The translations under genes and the position numbers were made by a program. From Candidatus Moranbacteria bacterium UBA1302 (GTDB lineage: Bacteria > Patescibacteriota > Minisyncoccia > Moranbacterales > UBA1568), in NCBI GenBank assembly GCA_002307715.1, contig DBUA01000058.1, positions 1-6,865 of the forward strand: 6,865 nucleotides of DNA, given 5' to 3'. The notes under the pieces are model-generated. The model was not told the DNA's origin. It was given only the letters and a program-made list of their open reading frames with translations, and ran no database searches. Shown here one piece after another: positions 1 to 5,141 of this stretch (its first letter is position 1; each line of letters begins with the position of its first letter).

Positions 1-558
1 AACGGTCATATTCGGCATGTGATCGTATTTGATCATGGTACGACGCTCGAGTTTTCCGATATGCGCAAGTTTGGCTGGCTCCATGCAATGAGAACCGAAG
101 AAGTGGAGAAACTGCCATCAATCAACGGTTTGGGAATCGATGCGCTTTCGCCGACGCTTACTGCGAAGCGTTTCCGTGATCTCATTGGCGCACGGACCAA
201 TCGGACGATTGGCGAAACGCTCCTCGAGCAGGACCTTGTCGCCGGCATTGGCAATATCTATCGGAGCGAAGCGCTTTTTCTTGCGGGCGTGCGTCCGGAT
301 AGAATAATCAAAAGTATTTCTGATGAAGAATGGAAGAAAATATTTCCATCGATTCGACATGTTCTTCGTGTCGCCGTACGCCTTGGAGGGCTTGCAGGCG
401 GAGATTTCCGTGATACGGACGGTTTAGACGGACGTTTCAGCGATGAGGCTTTCGTTTATGGACGTGCGGGTCAATCATGTCGGAAGTGTGGTACAATGAT
501 AGAACGTAAGAAAATCGGTCAGCGGAGCGTGTTTTATTGCTCTTGCTGCCAGGCCTAA
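1..558 (+). CDS. mutM: Formamidopyrimidine-DNA glycosylase (Fpg/MutM), 5'-truncated by the window edge
   Basis: Base-excision repair enzyme that removes 8-oxoguanine and formamidopyrimidines from DNA and nicks the abasic site. The frame is open from base 1 (NGHIRH before the GTG at 19), and family alignment continues through that point, so the GTG is internal and roughly 85-90 N-terminal residues, including the catalytic Pro-Glu, lie outside. Counting from the GTG, visible parts are the DMRKFG DNA-contact motif (14-19), the helix-two-turn-helix with LVAGIGNIY (73-81, carrying the conserved Asn), the damaged-base loop region (about 123-140), VYGR (146-149) and an intact C-terminal zinc finger: Cys154 and Cys157, then Cys174 and Cys177, with the Gln-Arg DNA-binding pair at 168-169. 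An extra Cys sits at 176. The usual Lys155 (E. coli numbering) aligns to Gly65. It probably shares a transcript with the next gene, 40 bases downstream. Confidence 0.95.
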   Translation, partial: NGHIRHVIVFDHGTTLEFSDMRKFGWLHAMRTEEVEKLPSINGLGIDALSPTLTAKRFRDLIGARTNRTIGETLLEQDLVAGIGNIYRSEALFLAGVRPDRIIKSISDEEWKKIFPSIRHVLRVAVRLGGLAGGDFRDTDGLDGRFSDEAFVYGRAGQSCRKCGTMIERKKIGQRSVFYCSCCQA

Positions 559-598
559 GAACGCTTCCCGCGCAATTAGGACTTAATCACGAATCATT

Positions 599-1759
599 AT
601 GGGAAAGAAGATTTTTATCGTCATCATATTGGCGAGTATAGCCGTTGGTGTGTGGTATTTCGAATCTGGTAGGAATATTTCTCGTAAGCCAATCGAGCTT
701 AACAGTAATAATCAATCCGTATCGGAATCATCCGGTCCAGCCAACGACGGGAATGTCAGCCCTATCTCTGGTGTCGCATGTGAACATTGGAATCAGCGAC
801 CGATAGCGGTGATGCAGCCAGCGGATGTGTCGGCTCGTCCGGCGGCCGGCTTCTCTCAGGCAGATATAGTTTTTGAAATGCCGGTATTCACTGGTGCGAA
901 TACGCGTCTCATGGGAGTCTATTTGTGTGATATTCCCGATGATATCGGTTCGATGCGGAGCGCGCGACATGATTATATACCGCTCGCAGCCGGCCTTGAC
1001 GCTGTATTTATCCATTGGGGATATTCGAAGTTCGCCCAGACACTCTTGGAACAGAAGATCATCGACAATATCGATTGCTTGACTACGTCATATTGCCCGC
1101 GTTGGCCGCAGACAGGTGTTATGAAGTATGAAGATACCGGACATATCACTAAGACAGCCATAGAACAGGCCATGCAGAAATATGGATACCGTACGACGAC
1201 GACTTTTTCCGGGTATCCTCATCAAACTGAAACATCGCTGGATAGCCGTCCTCAAAGCGGGCATCTGCGCTTGGCTTATCCGAACCCGTATGACGTGTCA
1301 TATGATTATGATCGCGCTTCAAACAGCTATCTTCGCTCCTGGGATGGTACGCAAGACACAGACAAGAATAATGGCACTAAGATTGCTCCGAAGAACATCG
1401 TTGTCATGATCGCGCAGTCCGAACAGATCAAGCTTTCGACAGATTTCAAAGCGAGGGGTGTGCAAGATCCATGGGAGCTTGTTCCGGAAGATGAGCGGCA
1501 AGGATTGGATTACGGAGGCATCGGGCGCTATAACAATATGGAAATCGGTGATCCATGGTTTGATACCAAAGATAGCGGTGAAGCCCGGTTCTATTTCAAT
1601 GGCCAGGAGTATTATGGCACTTGGAAAAAGGATAAGAGCAAGCTCGATAGCAAGCTGACATTTTACAATTCAGATGGCAGCGAAGTGAAGTTCGTTCCTG
1701 GGCAGATCTGGGTAGATATCGTCGAGCCTGGATATGGCATCAAATGGGAACAGCAGTAA
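599..1759 (+). CDS. Exported DUF3048 (YerB-like) domain protein
   Basis: A 386-residue protein of the DUF3048 family, whose biochemical role is unknown; Bacillus YerB is the best known member. Residues 5-20 form a hydrophobic N-terminal helix after MGKK. There is no lipobox cysteine, so it is a signal anchor or signal peptide rather than a lipoprotein signal. A Ser/Asn-rich linker (about 35-58) follows. The N-terminal DUF3048 domain (about 65-190) has RPIAVM, ARPAAGFSQADIVFE and IGSMRSAR, all family hallmarks. The C-terminal domain (about 262-378) has NIVVMIAQ, a Gly-rich turn, YYGTWKK, LTFYNSDG and FVPGQIWVDIV. Four cysteines (61, 110, 160, 166) lie in the exported part. The ATG at 599 is the first start after an in-frame TAA at 584. 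No well-placed Shine-Dalgarno is seen; AGGA at 578-581 is too far. It follows mutM with no terminator between them. Confidence 0.9.
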   Translation: MGKKIFIVIILASIAVGVWYFESGRNISRKPIELNSNNQSVSESSGPANDGNVSPISGVACEHWNQRPIAVMQPADVSARPAAGFSQADIVFEMPVFTGANTRLMGVYLCDIPDDIGSMRSARHDYIPLAAGLDAVFIHWGYSKFAQTLLEQKIIDNIDCLTTSYCPRWPQTGVMKYEDTGHITKTAIEQAMQKYGYRTTTTFSGYPHQTETSLDSRPQSGHLRLAYPNPYDVSYDYDRASNSYLRSWDGTQDTDKNNGTKIAPKNIVVMIAQSEQIKLSTDFKARGVQDPWELVPEDERQGLDYGGIGRYNNMEIGDPWFDTKDSGEARFYFNGQEYYGTWKKDKSKLDSKLTFYNSDGSEVKFVPGQIWVDIVEPGYGIKWEQQ

Positions 1760-1780
1760 CAAGAAGAAAATACTTATCAG

Positions 1781-1802
1781 AGCGGGCTTCGTGCCCGCTT
1801 TT
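1781..1802 (+). terminator. Intrinsic terminator of the mutM-DUF3048 unit
   Basis: A perfect 7-bp GC-rich stem, AGCGGGC (1781-1787) and GCCCGCT (1793-1799), encloses the 5-base loop TTCGT. It runs into TTTT and, after CG, TTT. It lies 21 bases past the DUF3048 stop and just before the holA promoter. Confidence 0.85.
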
Positions 1803-1811
1803 CGTTTCCCG

Positions 1812-1819
1812 TGTATAAT
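1812..1819 (+). promoter_or_regulatory. Promoter -10 element for holA
   Basis: TGTATAAT holds a consensus TATAAT at 1814-1819, 29 bases before the holA ATG. The predicted start near 1826 gives a leader of about 23 nt. The expected -35 position falls in the preceding terminator stem and has no recognisable TTGACA, so this is a -10-driven promoter at best. Confidence 0.55.
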
Positions 1820-1848
1820 AACTGATAGCGAGTGACCACGCACCGTAT

Positions 1849-2820
1849 ATGATGATTTTTCTCCATGGCGAGGATAGTTTTCTGCTCAATAGGCGACGAG
1901 CAGCTCTTGTCAGTATATTCCGGCAGAAATATCCGGAAGCTCCCGTGCATATCTTTGATTTTGAAGACCAAGGTTCAGCAGACGATGTGCAGCGTGCTCT
2001 TTCTGCATGCAGCCAAGGCCTTTTTTCTGTTCGATCGATGGTGGTGATGATTCATCCGCTTTCTTTGTCTGATGCTCCGGCGGCAATTTTGTTTGAATCA
2101 GTCGAGGCCGGATTGGGGAAGAGCCCCGATATCGTTTTGATGTTTGTTCAACCTGGAAAGCTTAAGAAGGGAGATAGTTTGTCAGCGAAATTGCTTGAGT
2201 TGTCGGATAAGGAAGAGATTTTTTCGAAAGTGGATGCCAAGGACACAAGTACGTTGATGCGCTTCATTAAGAAAGAACTCGCGTCGATAATGCCGGCTAT
2301 GTCGTTTTCGGATGAGGCGCTCAGGATGTTTGCGGCTCGGACGGGAGCCGATACGAGCCGTATCGTATCGGAGCTCGAGAAGCTTATCGCGTATAAGGAA
2401 GGGAGTGGCCAGATCGGACCAGATGATGTCGCTGTGCTGCTGGAAGTTTCTGAAGAAAGCGCTCTCTTTGAAGCACTTGATTCATTAGGTCGTGGCAATC
2501 GGCATCAAGCATATGTTCTTTTGTCTGCCGAAGCCGCTCGAAGCGATGCCTATCCAGTGCTCGCCATGTGTGCATGGCAGGTACGGCGGATGATGGCTGT
2601 TCGTGACGCGTTCGATAAAGGTATCCGCAGAAGCAGCGATATTGTTGCGACTGCGAAACTCGCTCCGTTCGCTGTTGAGAAGATTCTTCGAACTATCGAA
2701 AATTTTCCGATGGAACGTCTTCGTAGTTGTCTTGGGTTGTTAGCGGAATTCGATATTAAGCTTAAGACTGGCGCTATGGATCCGGATGTTGCCTTAAGCC
2801 TTTTTGTTTGGAAATTCTGA
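1849..2820 (+). CDS. holA: DNA polymerase III delta subunit
   Basis: Delta is the clamp-loader wrench: it opens the beta sliding clamp within the DnaX complex during replication. The 323-residue length is close to the family norm. The N-terminal AAA+-like domain starts MMIFLHGEDSFLLN, where GED-F is the family's opening motif, and extends to about 140 without a functional Walker A, as expected for delta. The middle domain (about 140-205) has ARTGADTSRIVSELEKL (163-179). The C-terminal collar domain (about 207-323) has FEALDSLGRGN (207-217), PFAVEKILR (273-281) and the closing DIKLKTGAMDPDVALSLF (302-319). Two adjacent ATGs (1849, 1852) can start it; relatives often begin M-I-hydrophobic, which would favour the second. 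No Shine-Dalgarno is evident and the leader is short. It converges on rpsT, an adjacency also known in Bacillus. Confidence 0.93.
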   Translation: MMIFLHGEDSFLLNRRRAALVSIFRQKYPEAPVHIFDFEDQGSADDVQRALSACSQGLFSVRSMVVMIHPLSLSDAPAAILFESVEAGLGKSPDIVLMFVQPGKLKKGDSLSAKLLELSDKEEIFSKVDAKDTSTLMRFIKKELASIMPAMSFSDEALRMFAARTGADTSRIVSELEKLIAYKEGSGQIGPDDVAVLLEVSEESALFEALDSLGRGNRHQAYVLLSAEAARSDAYPVLAMCAWQVRRMMAVRDAFDKGIRRSSDIVATAKLAPFAVEKILRTIENFPMERLRSCLGLLAEFDIKLKTGAMDPDVALSLFVWKF

Positions 2821-2824
2821 ACAT

Positions 2825-2853
2825 AAAAAAACTCCCTTTCAGGAGATTTTTTT
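2825..2853. terminator. Shared bidirectional terminator between holA and rpsT
   Basis: An A-run (2825-2830), CTCC (2832-2835), loop CTTTCA, GGAG (2842-2845) and a T-run (2847-2853) form an inverted repeat with one A/A mismatch (2831/2846). Read on either strand it gives a short stem followed by a U-tract. It begins 4 bases after the holA stop and ends 14 bases before the rpsT stop, so it can serve both convergent genes. Confidence 0.8.
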
Positions 2854-2867
2854 ATAGATCACTGAGA

Positions 2868-3137
2868 TTATTTCTTCGCCGCCTTCTTCACGAGAGCGTT
2901 CAGTCGTGATTTCTTGCGTGCAGCGGTGTTTTTCTTGATGACCTTTTTCTGTGCGGCCTTGTCGAGAGCTTTGATGGCCTTCTTGAGAGTTTCTTGGGCT
3001 TCATCAACCGATCCTTTGGCAACGGCTTCGCGAGTCTTCTTCACAGCGCTTTTTACGACGCCAGTCACGATTTTGTTGCGGAGCGTGTTCTTGGCGGTGA
3101 CGCGCATGTACTTCTTGGCTGATTTCTTGATTGGCAT
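2868..3137 (-). CDS. rpsT: 30S ribosomal protein S20
   Basis: Small-subunit ribosomal protein that binds 16S rRNA early in 30S assembly. At 89 residues it has the normal family length and is very rich in Lys and Ala, as S20 should be. Diagnostic segments are the N-terminal KKSAKKYMRV (4-13), the long basic helix NTLRNKIVTGVVKSAVKKTR (17-36), a short turn near GSVDEA (42-47) and the C-terminal KKNTAARKKSRLNALVKK (68-85), with NTAARKKSRL the strongest match. The ATG at 3137 gives the expected MPIKKSAKK start. No Shine-Dalgarno lies just upstream (AACGAAGCAGAT). It is transcribed from a strong promoter divergent from ruvA and ends in the terminator shared with holA. Its leader of about 75 nt has a possible hairpin; S20 translation is autoregulated in E. 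coli. Confidence 0.97.
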   Translation of the reverse strand: MPIKKSAKKYMRVTAKNTLRNKIVTGVVKSAVKKTREAVAKGSVDEAQETLKKAIKALDKAAQKKVIKKNTAARKKSRLNALVKKAAKK

Positions 3138-3154
3138 ATCTGCTTCGTTAGCTT

Positions 3155-3180
3155 GCAGCTTCCAGCCTTTGGCTTTCTGC
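3155..3180 (-). promoter_or_regulatory. Possible structured element in the rpsT leader
   Basis: In the minus-strand leader, GCAG pairs with CTGC around an inner AGCC/GGCT stem with loop AAA and an asymmetric internal loop (AA against GGAAG). A competing small hairpin, AGCT-GCA-AGCT (3150-3160), overlaps the outer arm. It lies 18-43 nt before the start codon, where an S20 autoregulatory site could be. The stems are short and chance is quite possible. Confidence 0.25.
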
Positions 3181-3219
3181 TTGGATTATTGAGAGAGAAC
3201 GGTACATTGAGACTTTTCC

Positions 3220-3248
3220 TTTATATCAGAATGACACGCTTTTGGCAA
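3220..3248 (-). promoter_or_regulatory. rpsT promoter (-35 and extended -10)
   Basis: Read on the minus strand, TTGCCA (3248-3243) is separated by exactly 17 bases from TATAAA (3225-3220), and TGA directly before the -10 makes an extended TGnTATAAA element. This is the best sigma-70-type promoter in the window. The predicted start near 3213 gives a leader of about 75 nt, consistent with strong expression of a ribosomal protein gene. Confidence 0.8.
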
Positions 3249-3282
3249 GCCATAAGCAGTCTTTCGTAGAGATGAATGAGCG

Positions 3283-3291
3283 TGTTACAAT
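3283..3291 (+). promoter_or_regulatory. Candidate ruvA promoter (extended -10)
   Basis: TGTTACAAT is an extended -10 (TGn plus TACAAT at 3286-3291) 63 bases before the ruvA ATG. Only a poor -35 (TTCGTA near 3263) is present. A second candidate is TTGACG (3317-3322) with TAATGT (3339-3344, 16-base spacer), which would give an almost leaderless ruvA message. The sequence does not decide between them. Confidence 0.4.
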
Positions 3292-3354
3292 ACGGGAAAT
3301 GGGAGTGAATGGTTTTTTGACGTATCGGTTTCGAATCGTAATGTATGGACGCAT

Positions 3355-3924
3355 ATGATCGCTAGATTGGAAGGAAAGATAGCTGGAATCCGAGGGAACG
3401 CTGTCATTATTATGGTGAGCGGTATCGGTTATTTAGTCGCTGTTTCTACGTATACGTTAGGTAAGATCGCTGGCCTTGGCGATGTCTCACTTCATATCCA
3501 TACGCATGTACGTGAAGATCAGCTCGCGTTATTCGGTTTTCTTTCCGAAGAGGAGCTTTCTATGTTTGAATTGCTCATTTCTATTTCCGGCATCGGTCCG
3601 AAAGTAGCGCTTTCGATTCTTTCGATCGCTGATCCGAAGACTATCCGCACGGCGATCGTTAACAAGGATCCGTCTATCTTAACACGTGTTTCTGGTGTCG
3701 GTAAAAAGACGGCTGAGCGTGTCATCATTGAATTGCAAAACAAAGTGGACGCCATCGGCATCGATGATCAGGCGACGGCTCTCATCGGACAGGATGCTAT
3801 CGAAGCGCTCGTTTCGCTCGGTTACTCCGTGACGGAATCGCGTGAAGCGCTCAAGCTTGTGCCAGCTGATGTGACCGATGTTTCAGCTCGCGTGAGACAG
3901 GCGCTCAAGAATCTTGGAAAATAA
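3355..3924 (+). CDS. ruvA: Holliday junction branch migration protein RuvA
   Basis: RuvA binds four-way junctions as a tetramer and loads the RuvB helicase for branch migration in recombination repair. At 189 residues it is essentially full length. Domain I, an OB fold (1-63), starts MIARLEGKIAG and holds the acidic-pin motif HVREDQLALFGF (51-62), with Glu54 and Asp55 as the pin. Domain II has two helix-hairpin-helix motifs: SISGIGPKVALSIL (76-89) and RVSGVGKKTAERVIIEL (111-127). After a short linker, the RuvB-binding domain III (about 147-188) has DAIEALVSLGYS (147-158) and SARVRQALKNLG (177-188). The ATG gives the standard family start. Its first bases overlap the stop of a tiny upstream frame (ATGA). 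ruvB and ruvC are not in the window. It lies 3 bases before the FemAB-like gene, so the two are probably co-transcribed. Confidence 0.95.
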   Translation: MIARLEGKIAGIRGNAVIIMVSGIGYLVAVSTYTLGKIAGLGDVSLHIHTHVREDQLALFGFLSEEELSMFELLISISGIGPKVALSILSIADPKTIRTAIVNKDPSILTRVSGVGKKTAERVIIELQNKVDAIGIDDQATALIGQDAIEALVSLGYSVTESREALKLVPADVTDVSARVRQALKNLGK

Positions 3925-3927
3925 AGA

Positions 3928-4887
3928 ATGAACACGACCGAATTTCTCCAATCAGAAGCTTGGGCAAAGCTGCAGGAAGCGGCCGGGCACGGGGTAGTGC
4001 GCATCGGGGATGATGCGTATGGTTTTGTGCATGTGTTGCCTTTTGTTGGACGTTATTTGTATACGCCACGATGGCCGATGAATGGAACTATAAAGAAAGA
4101 ATATGATGGAATATCGGAAGCGATAGAGGCAGCGAAAAAATCCGGAGCAAAGTGGATACGGCTTGAACCGGAAGGTGAAAAGGCGCTTGCAGAGATGCGT
4201 CACGCAGCTGAGAGCGAAGGTTTCCGGATGATAAAGGCACCGCATGATATGCAGCCGCGGGAGACATTTGTAATCGATATTTCAAAAAGCGAAGAGGCAT
4301 TGCTTGCAGCGATGAAGCCGAAGACGCGATATAACATACGATTGGCAAAGAAAAAAGGAGTGAGGGTCTTTGCGACGCATGAACAGCATCATCGAGAGGC
4401 ATTCATCGGGCTCATTATGGCGACTGCCGAGCGCAAGGATATTGTGCCGCACCCGCGGAGTTATTATGAGAAATTCTTTACAGAACTTTCAGATGAAACG
4501 CTCTCTCTTTTTGTCGCTGAATATGATGGCAGAATAATAGCAGCGAACCTGTTGATCATTTTTGGAGAGGAAGCGATATATCTTCATGGCGGATCTGGTG
4601 ATCTTTATCGTGATACGATGGCACCATTCCTTCTCCAATGGGAACAGATCAAGTTCGCAAAAATGAGAGGCTGCACCCGATATGACTTCGGCGGAGTGAA
4701 AACATCGAGCGGTAAACAAGGTTCTTGGTCCGGCATCACCAGATTTAAGATGGGATTCTCGCCAGAGACCGAGCCAGCAACCTTTCCGGGGTGCTATGAT
4801 ATCGTCCTTGATCGAAAAGTCTACTTTTTCTATGACTGCTTGCGTTTTCTCAAGGGGCTGTTTGTGCGAGTGAAGAGGTTTTTTTGA
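3928..4887 (+). CDS. FemAB-family peptidoglycan bridge aminoacyltransferase
   Basis: FemAB/FemX enzymes transfer amino acids from aminoacyl-tRNA onto the stem-peptide lysine of lipid-linked peptidoglycan precursors at the inner face of the membrane. The 319 residues cover two GNAT-like halves. The first (1-115) starts with FLQSEAWAKLQ (6-16) and has GRYLYTPRWPM (41-51). The second (about 116-280) carries the family signature: AMKPKTRYNIRLAKKKGV (128-145), TAERK and HPRSYY (166-180), YLHGGSG with MAPFLLQWE (218-239), RYDFGGV (251-257) and WSGITRFKMGF (267-277). The helical arm inserted in staphylococcal FemA is not apparent. The aromatic/basic C-terminus (298-319) could contact the membrane. 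The start lies 3 bases after the ruvA stop, without a good Shine-Dalgarno, which suggests translational coupling. The amino acid added cannot be told from sequence. Confidence 0.88.
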   Translation: MNTTEFLQSEAWAKLQEAAGHGVVRIGDDAYGFVHVLPFVGRYLYTPRWPMNGTIKKEYDGISEAIEAAKKSGAKWIRLEPEGEKALAEMRHAAESEGFRMIKAPHDMQPRETFVIDISKSEEALLAAMKPKTRYNIRLAKKKGVRVFATHEQHHREAFIGLIMATAERKDIVPHPRSYYEKFFTELSDETLSLFVAEYDGRIIAANLLIIFGEEAIYLHGGSGDLYRDTMAPFLLQWEQIKFAKMRGCTRYDFGGVKTSSGKQGSWSGITRFKMGFSPETEPATFPGCYDIVLDRKVYFFYDCLRFLKGLFVRVKRFF

Positions 4888-4906
4888 GGAGAGTGGAGAA
4901 AGGATG

Positions 4907-4940
4907 TATAAAAAGAGGCTATGGAAAGCCTCTTTTTATA
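4907..4940. terminator. Strong bidirectional terminator after the FemAB-like gene
   Basis: A perfect 14-bp inverted repeat, TATAAAAAGAGGCT (4907-4920) and its complement (4927-4940), surrounds the loop ATGGAA. The A-run and T-run at its base give a U-tract on either strand. It ends the ruvA-FemAB unit 20 bases after the stop. On the minus strand its stem contains the TAA of the small ORF at 4936-5130, as expected if that ORF is real. Confidence 0.88.
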
Positions 4941-5130
4941 TGTATGAATCAACAAGTACCTGAACGACAGTGTCGTTGCCATGATGCCACGTGGCGAAGG
5001 TGACGAAGCGCACGTGATCTTCTTCAAGCTTGCTCTTTTTTCTTTCGCCTTTGGTCGCTTTGTCTTTCTCCCTGAAACTACGTGTAGTTTCAGGGAGGGG
5101 ATTTTGTTTTTTTTGGAAATATCTATACAC
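4936..5130 (-). CDS. Possible small basic protein of unknown function
   Basis: A 64-codon frame reads from GTG at 5130 to TAA at 4938. The first half is lysine/arginine-rich with no clear fold. The second half (about residues 35-64) is more protein-like: KLEEDHVRFVTFATWHHG, then NDTVVQVLVDSYI. These codons favour G at position one and A/T at position two, as coding DNA does. The TAA sits in the stem of a bidirectional terminator, the same arrangement as real genes here. Against it: no Shine-Dalgarno before the GTG, a perfect hairpin runs through codons 13-22, and the upstream sequence is inside the divergent murE-like gene. A weak -10 (TATAGA, 5127-5122) would start transcription after the GTG, leaving only a GTG at 5013-5011 for a 25-residue peptide. 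It could also be a gene remnant or a non-coding RNA. I do not recognise a family. Confidence 0.3.
   Translation of the reverse strand: MYRYFQKKQNPLPETTRSFREKDKATKGERKKSKLEEDHVRFVTFATWHHGNDTVVQVLVDSYI
5068..5114 (+). terminator. Rightward hairpin terminator or attenuator just before the murE-like gene
   Basis: CTCCCTGAAACTAC (5068-5081) and GTAGTTTCAGGGAG (5084-5097) are perfectly complementary, forming a stem of about 13 bp with a tiny loop. Three U-G wobbles can extend it (5065-5067 with 5098-5100). TTTTGTTTTTTTT follows (5102-5114). Only the plus strand has the U-tract. No clear plus-strand gene precedes it, because the FemAB unit already ends at 4940, and the murE-like ATG is 27 bases beyond. 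It may insulate that gene, end a small unseen RNA or act as an attenuator. Confidence 0.65.
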
Positions 5131-5131
5131 T

Positions 5132-5137
5132 AGGAAG
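5132..5137 (+). promoter_or_regulatory. Ribosome binding site of the murE-like gene
   Basis: AGGAAG lies 4 bases before the ATG at 5142 (6 if counted from AGGA) and fixes that start. A possible -10, TATACA (5124-5129), overlaps this region but would leave almost no leader, so the promoter is uncertain. Confidence 0.6.
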
Positions 5138-5141
5138 TGTT

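Noticed and set aside
19..21. GTG at 19 as the true mutM start
   Set aside because: The frame continues upstream to base 1 with family-like sequence, and a start here would remove the catalytic N-terminus; the gene is cut by the window edge.
2148..2498. A 116-codon minus-strand frame inside holA
   Set aside because: Ser-rich translation typical of the antisense of a coding frame; holA motifs cover the whole stretch.
2914..3192. A 92-codon plus-strand frame opposite rpsT
   Set aside because: It is the complement of a confidently identified S20 gene; its hydrophobic sequence simply mirrors Lys/Ala codons.
4962..4992. Short palindromes (AACGAC-AGT-GTCGTT and GCCACGTGGC) as operator or RNA sites
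   Set aside because: Both are short, lie within the possible small ORF and have no U-tract or promoter nearby; chance is adequate.
4981..5133. A 51-codon plus-strand frame starting ATGATGCCACGT
   Set aside because: It reads straight through the terminator hairpin and T-tract, has no ribosome binding site, and the opposite strand has the better codon pattern.
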